From: Breviolum minutum Mf 1.05b.01
Lineage: Eukaryota; Sar; Dinophyceae; Suessiales; Symbiodiniaceae
Direction: 5' to 3'
NCBI GenBank assembly: GCA_000507305.1
Contig: DF239643.1
Coordinates: 113,903 to 177,902, forward strand
Length of the DNA stretch: 64,000 bases
A model generated the notes under the pieces. It saw only the letters and a program-made list of their open reading frames with translations. It had not been told where the DNA came from and did not search any database. Position numbers and translations under genes: made by a program. This document shows positions 1-12,700 of the stretch, piece after piece. Each line of letters starts with the position of its first letter. Position 1 is the first letter of the stretch.

Positions 1-1470
1 ATTTCTTGTGCTTTCAGTGTCCCAAACCCAAGGTGGGCCGAATGCGGCGGGCAAAAACTCCTCCATGACCACGCTCGTCATGAAGACCACACCTGGAAAA
101 TTGTACGCAGGGCTGATTGAAACCAATTACTTACAATCCGGTAAACTCACATAGCAATGGAAAATACATAAATCGGGATTTTCATGGATTTTCCATTGCT
201 ATGTTAGTTTACCGCAGTGTAGGTCCAACCCCCCCCTAACCCCCAGTATGCCAGTGGCAAATAAAGGTTTAGCTCTCGAAATTCCCCATCCTAAAAACTG
301 CTTCAAATTGTAATGATCCTGGTGGTGACCATTGCATCCCGGTTTGGGGGGCATAGATCCAACCAATAACTCCTGTAAGCATGGAAGTGGGAAAACAAGG
401 CCCTGGAAGAGGAGGACCTAAGTCTCCAAAAATAATGATTTTCTATGCTTGTTGGAGGAAAAACAGTAAGTAATGCCCAGGAGTTGTGCCATCTACTCCT
501 TGAGATTATTTGGGAAAACATGAGGTGAGGTTTTGTTGTCAGCCGATTTTTTGTTTCGAAAGATTCTTCATCATGGAGCCCAGGGAGCGTGAGGGTTAAA
601 CATCATGACTCATGACTCCCCAAAAATCCAAAAAACATGGAACCAACATCTTCTCATACATATGGCATCTTCATTAAGAACATGTTTTTTTTCAAACTTT
701 TCTCTCCCCATTTTTTTAAAGGGGGAACATTTAAAAAAAACTTAAGTGTATTGAAGCAACACCCCATGTGATCCCCACCCTTGACATGGGCTTCCCCACC
801 AGGCCACCCAATTGTTGGTGCCCGAAAAATGCGCTTCGGAAGGCAAATGCCTCAAACGTTTTGGCCGTCAACGAACGAGGCCATTCAGCAGCGGTGGCCG
901 CTTGGGTGGGGGGAAAAAGTGATGTTTTTGATACAAACATGTGAAATGGAAGGTTAACAACCTTGCCAGTATTTACAGGAGAACATGTACGAAATATGCA
1001 TTAAACAAAAAACAGATGATACATATATATATATATATATGTAAATAAATACTTAAACATGTCAAATGATGACAAGCATCACCTTTCGGTAAAACGTTGG
1101 AGCTGTTTCTCTTCCTCTCATGGTGGGCTCTGTAAGTTTTGGAGCATCGAATCAATAGTTTCATACTAAACGGCATCTAAACGGCTCTATGATCAACGGT
1201 TGAATTCAATCTTTGTTGCTATTTAGGGCATCTATGATTGCAGTAGTGACTTTTTTGTTTGTCTTGATGCGATGTATGATAGTAAGATATGGTAAGTGAC
1301 TTTGAGTGTGCAGATCCATCGAATGGCTTATGCAGTGTCTAGGTGGTGTGGGTCGATATGTTGAAATCCACCATGAGTCGTGTGAGTCGATCCTTGTGGA
1401 AATGCATTCTAATGTGGAGATGCATCTCACTTCCTTCCATCTGGACATATACATAAGATGCTAGAGTTTT
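1..1470. other. Non-coding stretch with one hairpin element
   Basis: I see no convincing exon here, apart from a weak minus-strand candidate around 800-905 (Ala-rich reading, AEWPRSLTAKTFEAF). It holds the hairpin element at 140-213, a (TA)n run at about 1023-1041 and otherwise unremarkable AT-rich sequence. Confidence 0.5.
140..213. repeat. Hairpin MITE with about 25-bp inverted ends
   Basis: The left end GTAAACTCACATAGCAATGG is matched by the right end CCATTGCTATGTTAGTTTAC, and both arms continue into AAAAT/ATTTT. The loop is about 20 bp. It is a single copy in this window, built like the other short inverted-repeat elements. No coding capacity. Confidence 0.75.
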
Positions 1471-1471
1471 T

Positions 1472-1523
1472 TTGTTGAGTTGGAAGACAACAGGAAGATG
1501 CTTCCCAGCAAAAGGATACACAC
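1472..1523 (-). CDS. Candidate exon, unidentified protein
   Basis: After a GCAAG|GTGTG acceptor the minus strand reads GVYPFAGKHLPVVFQLN, which looks like folded-domain sequence. The acceptor fits the AG|G pattern seen at proven introns here. It may follow the exon at 1650-1811. The 3' edge is uncertain and I do not recognise the family. Confidence 0.4.
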
Positions 1524-1649
1524 CTTGCTGCACTTTTCTAGCTTACAGGGGTTGTGGTGCATGTTCCACTGATTACCTCACTAAGGAAGTCAGTCACCAC
1601 CCATCATTTACCATCATTAGACATACTAAGTTACGAAAAACCTCCCCCA

Positions 1650-1811
1650 ACAGGGACATCTGTGAGTACCCCCTTGATCCTGTCGAATTTCTCCAGTTCC
1701 GTCACCAACCCGACTGACCAAGCGCACTCGCACACGATTTCAACTTCATCGGTGATGGGATCCACTAGAGCTAAGGATACCTTGGCGAAGGGGCAAAATG
1801 CTTCATCTACC
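1650..1811 (-). CDS. Candidate exon, unidentified protein
   Basis: Minus-strand reading VDEAFCPFAKVSLALVDPIT continues through DEVEIVCECAWSVGLVTELE to KFDRIKGVLTDVP. It starts after CACAG|G. The balanced mix of hydrophobic and acidic residues over about 54 codons without a stop supports coding. The family is not recognised. Confidence 0.6.
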
Positions 1812-1913
1812 CTGTGGTTTTGAGGATTCTGGGGTTCTTTAGCTCCTCATTTAGTAGGGAAAATACCTATATGCCTCATTGAGACGTATGAGACCCTTAA
1901 GAAATGAATTACC

Positions 1914-2015
1914 ACCCTCCCTGAAACCAACTTAGCACCTGAAAATAGGCCATCCCGAAAGGAAAGTAGTATTCCAACCATCCATCTTCAGGGCTATGTT
2001 AGTTTGAGGGAGGGT
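1914..2015. repeat. MITE family F2
   Basis: Terminal inverted repeats ACCCTCCCTGAAACCAAC and GTTAGTTTGAGGGAGGGT enclose the usual F2 core (ACCTGAAAATAGG ... CCATCCATCTTCAGG). About 100 bp, non-coding. Confidence 0.85.
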
Positions 2016-2384
2016 ATTTAGTTGGTTTTTCAACGTGGAACAGGTATATGCTCCAGTAATTTCATTCATTTCTGCCCTTCCAAACCCGTTTTTTAAACTT
2101 GCATGTTGCAACAAGCGTTAGCATTACAGTAGTACTTTGTTCCTCCTGTGAAATCACAATATAATTTGAGGGATCATCCAAACATCCCTAAAATGTCTAG
2201 CGTGAGAGTCACATTTTCACACATCTCAACCGTCCCCTTTCAGCGCCCCGACACGTCCCCGTTCACCAGGTCCCTGCTGGTCGCGTGGCCGGTCGCGTGG
2301 TACTAGCCAACGGCCATGGCCACCAGAATGGGGTAACCTAGGAGACTTGCAAATCGGCTGGGGTTCTGGCAAGCCTTTCCATAC

Positions 2385-2480
2385 CCAAACAATCCATGTA
2401 TATGGTATATTTACTGTACCTACATTTACCATAAAGAAATCAACCAAGTGTAGGTACATATACCTTACATGGATGGTGTG
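2385..2480. repeat. MITE family F8
   Basis: Near-palindrome with arms ATCCATGTATATGGTATATT and TACCTTACATGGAT around the core CATTTACCATAAAGAAATCA. The nearby minus-strand reading (GLPEPQPICKS) is partly element sequence and is not called as a gene. Confidence 0.8.
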
Positions 2481-2914
2481 GGATAGAAATCAAGTCTTCA
2501 AAAGATATCTCCCCGAAAGAATCAATATTCTAGTAGTCAGTAGTGAGCATTTGCGATAAAGATGAAGGCGGAAGGGGACTGAAAAAAAAAACATACCCTT
2601 CTGGCTTGCACAAAACTTACCATTTGTCAAGGCATCTACATGCCTACCTACATTTCATGGATAATTGTAGCCAATCGTAACAAACCGTACCAAAAAGCCG
2701 AGACGACCTAAGTAACGATCCTCATCTTCCTCCGCTATATGAGACATACATTTCCATTGTGGGGCTCCGTTTCTGTACCATTTCTAGGGTCTCCCGCCAT
2801 TGTGGGGCACGGAATGAGATGCGCCTGGGAAGATCAAGGGATCAATGGTGATCCCTGGCCGGATCCCTGGCAAGGCAAGGTTCTATAACTTCTACCGGAG
2901 GGGTTATTACATTC

Positions 2915-3019
2915 TACTGTTGATGGACGAAATCCTGCACCAGCTGATATGGTAAATATCCAATTATTTACAGGGTTCTATACATCCCAGGTGGTGCAGG
3001 ATTTTGCCCATCAACAGTA
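2915..3019. repeat. MITE family F7
   Basis: Arms TACTGTTGATGGACGAAATC and TTTTGCCCATCAACAGTA, each followed inward by CCTGCACCA/TGGTGCAGG. The centre carries ACAGGGTTCTATACATCCCA, shared with other F7 copies. Confidence 0.85.
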
Positions 3020-3949
3020 GGTACTGTATCTATAAATCAAAAAATGAAATAAATACATGAGGTTACAACTCACTTCTTAAACCACTGAGCTACCCCTAGG
3101 ACCTAGGATTATTCAAAGTAGTAACTGAGTGGCGTAAATTTCACTGCCCCCCCCACCCCCAACTAATATGCAAAAATATCAATGGAACCCCAGCTATAAA
3201 TCAGCCCCCTCCCGCCACAGTTAGCCATAGATCAAAACCCGTCACAAGTGCCATATGTCGAGAGACCGAATGAATGATGACAATATTTGGGTATTCTCAA
3301 CCACTGATGGATAGCAAACATTCATCAAACAACAAGTTAGAATTGACAGGCTCTGAGCATAGGTGTTTCATGTTTGAGCAGGCTACCCTCCATTCCAACA
3401 TGATGACTGAACCCTTACAGTGGCATTTTTCACCTACAACGAATGTGTGTTGTCTGAAATGTATCATTGCTGGTCGACCTACCCCCCCCCCCTCAAAAAC
3501 AAGGGTTAAGGCCTTGCTCAGAGAAATTCATGGTTAATAAGCCCTTAATAAGGCAAAATTTCAGGTGAATACCCGACCCTTCAACAAAAATTTGGACCGG
3601 AAGAGGAGTTGCTTGTTGGGAAGACTGCCCTGGCAAGGGGCCATGTTAATTTCGAGGAGGGTAGTATAATTGACATGGGCTTTAAGGCTGTTTTGATCAT
3701 GTAGGATTTTCAGAAAACACAATAGGTAATGAACCAACATTTGTTGAGGACGAACATCCAACAAAGTTCCTAGTTAAACCACCCATCTGCAAAATCGGAC
3801 GCCAACTTGGATCCTCTTCCAACCCTAGAGGTAAAAAAATAATAATAATAAGTCTTGGAACATCACCAATCAGAAGGCTAAAGTGGGATTTTTCATGATG
3901 TGTCAGGTAATTCAGGTCAATATTTCATGAGTTATCCAACATGTTATAG

Positions 3950-4090
3950 CTCAAGTTTCCCTAGCCAAACCTGGCTCCTAAGTCCCCGCAATCCCGCTCT
4001 CCCGGACCCATGGATATCGATGCCCTCCAAGGATTCTAAATCCTGTAGCACCTCGGCTAAAGGTGGAGATGATGTCAAGATTCTCACCAA
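3950..4090 (-). CDS. Candidate exon, unidentified protein
   Basis: The minus strand reads ILTSSPPLAEVLQDLESLEG followed by IDIHGSGRAGLRGLRSQVWL and GKLEL. The amphipathic stretch and lack of stops over about 45 codons suggest coding. An F1 element lies just upstream (4124-4224). Splice sites are not fixed. Confidence 0.55.
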
Positions 4091-4123
4091 ACATGTTCAG
4101 AAAACATATACCCCTAAACACTA

Positions 4124-4224
4124 CTGGTTGGTGGTTTCAACCTATCTGAAAAATATTAGTCAAAATGGGAATCTTCCCCGCCCAAATAGAGTGAAAATAA
4201 AAAATATGTGAAACCACCACCTAG
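4124..4224. repeat. MITE family F1
   Basis: Classic F1 copy: CTGGTTGGTGGTTTCAACC at the left and GTGAAACCACCACCTAG at the right, core AAAATGGGAATCTTCCCC. It lies about 35 bp upstream of the candidate exon at 3950-4090 in the minus direction. Confidence 0.85.
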
Positions 4225-4229
4225 CTTAA

Positions 4230-6880
4230 CACTAACATGGAACACTCACTGAGTCGTGAAGGTTGAGGCCTTTTCTAAAAAAGGGTGATTTTTGGGTTCC
4301 ACGATGATTTTTCAGGGCGTAATGGATCACCTCATGATATATGGATGCTATATTATACGTGATGATAAAAAATATATAAATAAATGATATACCGATATAC
4401 CAAAAGGGAATTATTTTTTGGAGATGATTTAACACAACCAAACTGCTGAGGTCATTCATAATATGGATGATGTTCTCTAAAAATTCAACTGTTACATGGG
4501 CTCCATGCTTCAGTGGATGAAATCAACACATCCAACCTTCCACTTTGAGGTTTGAGGTTCCATCCTTTGGTCACATAAACCACCCTTTTCTCGCGTGCAA
4601 AAAAACGCCTTTTTTTTCGGGTTGGGTGAAACGGCGACCATTGGAAACCAACCAAACCAACCTTTGGGTTTGGATTTTCTAACTTCTACAAGGGTTCGTT
4701 CGACTCGACGAAGCTGGCGAGGGCAAGGTTGATCTCAAGCTGAGGCCCGAGGCATCCATCTAAAATCATCACCTCTATAACACTTTGATCAATCACCTCA
4801 AGAAAAAAAAGATGTCTCAAATCAAGCTGCGCCAATTTTTGATGGATGAAATGGACCCCTTTCTTTGTATCTCCGAAAAACGGGGCCTAAAAGAAACTCC
4901 CCCCGGACCTCAGCTTTGACTTTCCGCCTTTTTTTTTCGCGTCGTCCCTGCAATCGACTTCTAACTGCGGCACCTCATGGGTTGAAGTGATGGGTACACC
5001 AAGGTATGAAGGTTTCGTAGCAGGGCAAATAACATGGATTTTCTTGCACTAGTATCTACCGAGAATGGAGATACTAAACCCCAATCAGGCTGACATAGAA
5101 TTGTTTATAGGATAAACTACCTATCAACTGGTGCGGATTTCAGCCATCAATTTGAAACCATCACCTAGATTGGTGGTTTCAGGTTGATGGGGTTGAGCCT
5201 ATTCGTCAGAGATCCCACTTCACCTGATGGGCAAAAATTCCGGGGAATGCACTACTAGCACTTAATATAATATCAGAGATTACAGCCCAGAAATTTAACA
5301 TAGATCTAGTAGATACCCAAAATAATGGGTTTTTGATATGTATTTCCTTTGAAATATGGCTATTTTAGATAAGTATCTATATCAAGTTTCAAGGCGTATC
5401 CACCATGAATTGACCCAGTTTTTTGCAGTGGATTTTTCAGCATCCTATATAATTGCTTGCTGGGCCGGATGTTCACCGTGCAAATATTTTCATCCAATCT
5501 CCAAAAGGAATTGCAGCAGAACAGAAGAAATTCATGTCTTGTCGTCTCTTGCAAGGCAAGAAGCTCCAGTTTTTGTTACTTTGTTTTCTAGAGCCCTGAA
5601 AATTTCTCCGACAATCTCGGAACCAAATTATAAAGCCAAGAAGGGTTTAGTGCCTAAGTCTCTACATGTATAAATACACGTGGACTGCAAAACAGCTAGA
5701 CAATCAACAAGCCAAGACACTGGACGCGACACTGCTGAACCTAAGTGATGCATGAGCGCACTGAAGTTTGTTGCTTTATCCTCCAAACCATCCCTGGCTA
5801 ATGGCAATCCAAACAAACATAAACAAACCTTCACTCAGCAAGCAAATCATCCTGTAAATTTCTGGCTTTTCCCTGGTGTATTTGGATCCATCTGGAATGC
5901 ATTTGTCACTGCCATCACGCACCTCCCCTTCTGAGGAATAGCTCAAATCTCCATCCCACCCAACAGTTGATGACATTCAGCGAGATATCAAATATCTCTA
6001 TTTCATGGTAGGGTATAAATTTGTAGCTAGCAACCGGGGTGAAATATTTGTTCATGGGTGCTTAATGATGTTTATGGGTTTATACGTTTATAATTCTTAG
6101 TCGTTCTCTTCTTAGTATATGTAGCCTGAATCTCTAGACATGGAATATGAGGACATGTGCAGTTCCACAGTGGTTTCAGTAGCAAGTATATTTCACCTTG
6201 GTCAGCTGTAAACACTAGCTATTCGAAGCGCAAGCAGGTATCCCAAAAAATGCCCTGTGAAGAGGTCTGTTTCTGGAAATGTTGGGAACTTTAGAACTAA
6301 AACACCTGACGAGACAGTGGTTTTTGAAGCCTCCTAATTTCCAATCATTGGAGTCATTACTTGTTCATCGTTCACCCCCCCCCCCCCCCTATTGGAAAAA
6401 AAACAACTCCAGACTGTTCAACAAACATATGCCACCTCCCACCTACCCAAAGAAATAGAGAAGGCACAAGAATTAAACCCTCCCCAAAAGCCTCGCAAGC
6501 AAACTTTAGGAGTCCGAACAAATGACTCCTAAAGGTGGTTTGGTGGGCTTCTACTAGAAAATATACATCCCAACAAAAATGTGGATGTTGATGAATTTTG
6601 ACAAGTTGATGGTTGGTTAATGTTGGTTGATTTTCATTAAAATATCAACATCCACACTTTACCCATAGCATCAATGTAAAAATATACCCACGTTTACATT
6701 TACCATCAAAATCAACTAACTGTAGGTATATAAACGTACCATATATCAACATCTTTGATCTTATGGGTACAGCTTCAACTACTGTTGATGGCAAGCAGAA
6801 ATCCGGGTAAAGTCACCATGTTGAGGTTGGTAGTTCAGTTCATCCCCATGATTTACCAGGATTTTTGCACCATACCCAGG
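4230..6880. other. Long stretch without a confident gene
   Basis: Mostly AT-rich, with poly-C (6377-6390) and poly-T runs, a degenerate F1/F7 mosaic (about 5100-5240), a hairpin centred near 6620 (arms GTGGATGTTGATGAATTTTG and AAATATCAACATCCACAC), an F8-like copy (6668-6755) and an F7 half-copy (6780-6880). Around 5390-5560 the minus strand has two competing open readings (one contains DMNFFCSAAIPFGDWMKIFA). An exon is possible there but the frame is undecided. Confidence 0.45.
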
Positions 6881-6889
6881 TGGTGCCAA

Positions 6890-7094
6890 GGCACTTCAAG
6901 GCCTCCGCCTTCGGCACCGGAGGCACCGAAGGCCTTTCGGCCTTGGGGTTGGGGTTGTCGCCCTTCCGCCGCTCGGGGGGAAGGAACCCCAGCAGCACGG
7001 CGTCTGAGGCTTCGGTGGTCAGCTCCTGTGGGGGTTCGGGTACCGTGGTGGTGGTGGATGGAAGGTGTGTGTCCGGTATGGCCGGGGAGGGCAA
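6890..7094 (-). CDS. Candidate proline-rich exon
   Basis: The GC-rich minus strand is open for about 68 codons reading PDTHLPSTTTTVPEPPQELT, then TEASDAVLLGFLPPERRKGD and NPNPKAERPSVPPVPKAEAL. Its base composition is far from the AT-rich surroundings, which favours coding. It looks like a disordered linker. No family is assigned. Confidence 0.6.
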
Positions 7095-7574
7095 AAATGA
7101 ATGTAGTATAATTATGAAGCTGATGCCAAAATTTTCCTATTTATATAATTTCTATAGTCTTAGACCTGAATTGTTCGGTCATTTTTGGGGGGATTCCCTT
7201 GCAAACCCACCGTTTTGGGGTGACCCTGGCGGTTTGGCCGTTATAATTTGCTCAAATGAATTCTACACCAGGGATGTTGCTGACTAAAAAATACATATTA
7301 AGATATATGATGTGATGTTAGGTGTTCTTACCTTTCCAAATTCCTCCCTAACAAACCCAGAAGTTTTTTGTTTCTTAGCCAAATCATCTCAAGACTTGTC
7401 AACAATAACAAAGTCAAAATAAGGTGGGTCCCAGAACCCCAAATGACAAAGAGACCATATGACGCTGAATATATGAAATGAATTGAAATGACAGGTGAAC
7501 CTGTGAACCTTCAAACAAAACTTGCATAGATTTTAGATTCAGCCAAACAAATATGTCTCACTCAACAGTATGGG

Positions 7575-7690
7575 CTTAAGATTGCTGGGCGCCTTGATCC
7601 TTGACATCATCTGGAAAAGTCCGGCGAGTGCATCTCCTCCCTTCTCAGCTGGTAGTTTTCCTAGCCGCCGTTGTGTCATGCAAAATGGAT
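7575..7690 (-). CDS. Candidate exon, unidentified protein
   Basis: Minus-strand reading MTQRRLGKLPAEKGGDALAG continues LFQMMSRIKAPSNLKPI. The basic, amphipathic composition with few low-complexity tracts suggests real coding sequence. Edges are approximate. Confidence 0.6.
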
Positions 7691-8059
7691 ATGGATTATT
7701 ACTCACTGAAACCATCGGTTTACCTATGAAAATAGGCCAACCACCCCAAACGCAAATTTCTAGCTTCCAGCCATGGATTGTCAAAATACCTATATATAAT
7801 CTCTACATGTATATATATATATATACCAGTTCCATCAATATTTCAGGGAGAGGATTTTGTCCCGGATTGGCTTCCAGGGTCAAAATCAAGTCTGTTCATG
7901 GGTCGCACGACTTCATTCACAAATCCCATGGTATGTTTTGGGTGTTTTCCACCTATCCCCCCTCCAAAAAAAAAGTCCATTTCCAGCGGTCAATCGCAAA
8001 TGAGTATGGGAAAAAAAAGCGAGGGAACATCTTGTGGGGTTTGTTTTTGTTATTTTGTT

Positions 8060-8123
8060 TTTCCGTTTCGAAAGGTTGTGCAGAAAATCCTTCACAATAT
8101 CTTGTTGCAAAAGCAGGGGTAAC
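8060..8123 (-). CDS. Exon downstream of an F1-derived intron
   Basis: Starts at CTAG|GTTACC and reads LPLLLQQDIVKDFLHNLSK. Joined to the exon ending at 8236 it gives NDVTMIIVR-LPLLLQQDIV with correct phase (GTA AG|G TTA). The intron between them is an F1 element. The protein family is not recognised. The 3' edge is uncertain (a GA donor near 8062 is possible). Confidence 0.6.
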
Positions 8124-8235
8124 CTAGCTAGTTGGTGGTTGAACCACCCATCTGAAAAAATATGTTCGTCAAATTGGATGATTTCCCAATTTCCGGGATG
8201 AACATAAAACATATTTGAAACCACCTCCCAGTAAC
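8124..8235 (-). mobile_element. F1 MITE acting as a 112-bp intron (introner-like)
   Basis: On the minus strand the intron begins GTTACTGGGAGGTGGTTTC and ends CAACCACCAACTAGCTAG. The 7-bp direct repeat AGGTTAC lies at 8231-8237 and 8119-8125, as expected of a target-site duplication. Splicing AG|GT ... AG|GT removes the element plus one repeat copy and restores the pre-insertion exon with an open frame. The donor GT and the acceptor AG both come from the duplicated target. Confidence 0.75.
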
Positions 8236-8270
8236 CTTACTATTATCATAGTCACGTCATTGCTCACGAT
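8236..8270 (-). CDS. Exon upstream of the F1-derived intron
   Basis: Short minus-strand exon reading SNDVTMIIV and ending GTA AG, with phase matching the exon at 8060-8123. The upstream edge is unclear, but an in-frame stop lies about 15 bp further upstream, so the exon is short or starts at the AG near 8270. Confidence 0.5.
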
Positions 8271-8571
8271 ACTTCAAAACACTTGCAGCAATCTCATACG
8301 ATCTCCCTTCACTCCAAACCGCTTACTTCACAGCGAAAGCCAACAGGATAAAATACATGATAAATGCTATCAGAAAAGAAGGACACCACTGAGTCAACAT
8401 GAGTGAAGTATGTAGCTTGACCTGCGGTAGTAAGGGTACCTTTGATTATTGGTCTTCTTGGTTGACTGTCTGCAAGGTCTTCTTGGGTTCATTCACGTTT
8501 TTTTTTTGGAGCAACAGGATTTCTCCACCTGTTGATCCTTGTTTCCCGGAAATCCACCGGGGAAAGCCGCC

Positions 8572-8612
8572 TTTGAGTTCTTCGATTTGTTTCTGTAAAG
8601 CATTGATGGCCT
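8572..8612 (-). CDS. Candidate short coiled-coil exon
   Basis: Between GTTGGAG|GCC and a possible GC donor the minus strand reads AINALQKQIEELK, a clean heptad segment. The AG|G acceptor fits. It is very short, so chance is possible. Confidence 0.4.
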
Positions 8613-8961
8613 CCAACGTCAAACGGACCGAGGTTGATCACAAGTCTCCAAGCAGCCCCGAAACTTAGGGCATGACGGGGGGCCACATGACATAGTGCTT
8701 CACTAAGCCTTTATTTTTTTGAGGGGGGGTAATGGTTGAATGGAAGTTGGTGGGAATTAGTTGGCTGGACGACTAAGCAATGAAAGTTAGCATTCTTGCA
8801 TCCTTCAGAATTTGATATCGAAACTAGAACTTGGAGTTCTTGTATGATATTTTCTGCAAATACATATGCCAATCATGCACCAGCTTAAACCTCTAACCAT
8901 AGTCAGCACTTCCAAGACCATGAGTCCAACAAAACCACAATGGAAATCCCCTTTTCCAATA

Positions 8962-9032
8962 CCCACAGCATCCATGGGACTGGTATATTTACCCATGTTT
9001 ACCATCAAACTCAACCAAATGATGGTATGGGA
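8962..9032. repeat. MITE family F8, partial
   Basis: AT-rich copy with ATCCATGGGACTGGTATATT, the F8 core TTTACCATCAAACTCAACCA and a degraded right arm. Confidence 0.6.
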
Positions 9033-9740
9033 ATAGGAAGCATACAACATCCGAACAAAAATGGGGGGTGGATTGTGCCAGCTACGGGAGCATCCAACAG
9101 CTAACCATCAGTGCACCGCTTGATTTTTTTGTTCCGTCTTCGGGGCGTGGTTCCAGGGTCAACAGCTCAAACGCGACGGCTTGGAGGAAATGAATCTCTG
9201 ATAGGCCATCCTGAGACGATGGAAAATGGGGCATATGATCAACATTGGATGGGGGAGAGCAAAAATCCTTTCAGTCTTGGCCAAAGAATGCCCCAGTATT
9301 GACAATGGCTCAGCCGAAAAGAAACGCATGTTCAGCCATTTATTGTTGGTGATCGCTTTTTCAGTCTGACATTCTTTGGATCCCTTCGCAAAGGATGAGC
9401 TTCCAAACACTAAAAGCATCAAAGGAGGGTTCCATCAATTAATTCTGACTCTGTACTTCGAGCATTCCTTAAAAACCTGGTTGTTCAGGGAACCTTTGGA
9501 TGATTCAATGAGTCTTTCACTCGTCGGGTTGGTCACTATGAATTAGCTAGCTTCTTCCACACCTGCAAACAGATAATATACTACTCGGTCAGTCTTTTTC
9601 CTTTAGCATTAGGGCTGCCCTCTATTAAAGCTACAGGTATAAGAATATTTATATGTTTTGTAAAATGTGTATACACTGTCTCTTAAACATTTGTATAAAC
9701 CAACCACCATAAGTAGCCTCCACCCATTTTCCCCCATCAC

Positions 9741-12700
9741 CTTCTCATACAACTCTGCAAAGTGAGAGGTCGACGGAAGGAAGAACCATGGAGCATGTAT
9801 GATTCGAAAGCTCCAGGGATATTGACGTAAGAAATCGAAGAAGGCACGCAACTCCTCAGCTGTGGCTATAGCTCCAGGCAGTTGTTATAGGGGCCGGCCC
9901 GGGCCCCAACCATTTTCCCATATGAATGGTTGGTTTGAGGATCATCCCATTTAGTAGGTGGTTAATAACCATGGTTAGAAAGTCCTCTAACTGGAGTCAT
10001 TCCCCTTCCACATGGCGAAAATGGCTTATAAATAGGGTTATTAACTACTTACTAATTGGGATGATCCTCCAAGTAACCACCCTTTTCTATATATAACCCC
10101 TGCCGGTTTTTTCCAATGTGCAGGTAAGACTCTTCTGTTTCGAAAGAAGGGAAATTCACCAATTCATCAAAGACCAACAAGCTACCTGGAGTGGTAGAAG
10201 CAACGGACCGGGAGTTTGGTTCGGTGTGTTTTCCACTTAAAAAAATCCCAAAAAATGAAGGGATGAGACCTTTTTGTTGGGGTTTACTGGCCCATATCAT
10301 CAATGTAAGGTATATATTTACCCACAAAAAAATACTAGTTTTTGATGGTACATGTAGGTAAATATACCATAGATGGATTGTTTGGTGTGGGGTAGCCGAG
10401 ACTTGCAGCCGAAAGATCCAACAAGATGAACTATTTGATGGACTACATAAATTACTGTATATTAGATAGCTTCTCATTGTGATGTGTTCTAAAATCTTGT
10501 GAGGGTCAAGTCTTGCAAAGATCTCTTGCCATACCATCACCCCTCCATCACCCGTGTCCTGGTCGCAACAAATGGGCCAAACCGAACAGGACTTCCTTCG
10601 CTGAGCTGTACATGTCACAATCCTGAAGGAATGACAGGGGGTGGACAATCCCCGCAGGAAACTTGGCACCAACAAGGCCTTTCTTCCTTAATTGTAATTA
10701 TTGGGATGATCTGAGAAGGGATCCGATGATCTTGATCATCAACACTTTTTCTTAGATAGCCAGAAATTAAGGAACTATATCATATATAACTAACCCTTGT
10801 AGCTACATAAACGAAAAAGAAAAAAGACACTAGATACTGTATCCAGTTGGTCGTTTCAACCCATCTGAGAAATATGAGTCAAAATGTTAAAATGGGAATC
10901 TTCCCCCAAATAGGGGTGAAAAAACAAAAACATGTGAAACCACCACTCTACGTATATGCAGCTTTTTGAAACTGCCCATCCGGAAACTGGATGAAGTGGC
11001 ATCCAACTGCGGTTTACTGCGTACTCACCATCATGGGGAAATTTCGAACTTACGTATTTCTCTTAAGCATAAACACCCGCTACAACCGAAAGAAGCTAAT
11101 ACACCCCAAGAATCCAACAAAAAAAAACATACGCCCAAAATAACATCACCAAAGAAATCAAAGTGGGGCCTTCACATTCACACAGTGTGATGCCCCCCCT
11201 TGTTCGCCGCTAGCCCATCCACACCAAGCGTCGATATGGAGGAGACGAATATATGGAGGCTCGTCACTTGCAGCTTCAAGTCCCGCCACAAAGGCAGGGA
11301 TGGTCTCATTGAACCATCCAGCTATTAGCCTCCAAAAAAGTGGAGAAGCTGACACCCTGTCCGGGTGAACATGTGTTGAATCAGCTAATGGTAAATTGGT
11401 GGTTTGGGTTGGTGGTTTTGGGATTCTAGGGGTACCATTGAGTAACAATCCCTTTCATAAGGGGTTCCCAGGAATACACACCACCAACCCAAACCACCAA
11501 TTTACCATCAGTTGATTGACAAATATGGATAATACCAATTTTTGGTCTTGGCCCCAGGACAGCCACTGAAAAAAACAGCTAAGAAAAATCTAACCATTGT
11601 CCTACACCGCTGCCTACCCTTCCAGTTCGACATCCCCAAAAAAAATCCAAGAATGTCTGGCAACTTCCATAGGAATTTACCCAAACCTTACCTGATTCCC
11701 TAATTTCCAATGATGAAGACTCCCAGCAAAAAACCATCTGTCCAAGTGAGGTTGGGGCTGTCACTGGCGAAGTTTGACAGGATCTTCATAAACAGCTTCC
11801 GAATTTTAGGGCTTAAGAAAAGGACTACTGGGAAATGGATGGAAATCACCTAACATCCATCTAAAAGAATGGTTGTTTAGGGTTCCAGGGATTAACAGTA
11901 CAACTTTGGGTATCTTTTCAACTTAACGGATTGAAACAACAACAGCTTGGCCCCACACCACACCACACCCAAATCGTTCCTTACGTTCTCTTCCACCATA
12001 GGTTGTTCCGTAGCAAAGCTATTCGCACCAAAACTTAAAGCGCCAGGGATGTGGCTATTACGCCAAGCCTTGGTGGAAGGTCTTGTAACTTACCCTCCCT
12101 CAAACCAACATAGAACCTGAAAATGGATCATCCCAATAGGAAACAATCGTATTCCAACCATCCATTTTCAGGTGCGAGCTGTTAGTTTTAGGGAGGGTAA
12201 TAGTTTTGATACTCATTATGAAAGATGATCCTTCGAAACTCTATTGAAAGGTTCTTATACCCATTACAAGGTCTTTATACCCGTTACATGGAATATTGGA
12301 GGTGGGATGACCATTCCCCGCTTTTTTCGATTTTTGACCCCGGGCACATATAGAGGTTCAAATATGTTTTCGCATGCAATTGTATGCTAAGATGCTTGCC
12401 AAAAACAATCGGAAAGAAAAGTCACATGAGAGCCACTTACCTTTTTGTTGGGACCAAAAAGTATACATATACCCTCCCTGTCCCTGAAACTACCAATTTG
12501 CCCCTGAAAAATGGTGGTTGGGATGGTAAAATTTCGGGCATTTTAGCTGCTAGTTTTAAGGAGGGGGCATACAAGGTGGGCCCCCGCTAGTTATAAATGG
12601 AGTTATAACCGTAACCCTATAAATGGCCTTATAAATGGATACCTGGGGTTATTTCACCCCTATAAGTGGAGGTATTTCACCCTACTTATAACTGGTTTTC

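Noticed and set aside
7570-8127. 185-codon plus-strand open frame
   Set aside because: It runs antisense to the minus-strand exon at 7575-7690 and through low-complexity TATATA, so it is a shadow.
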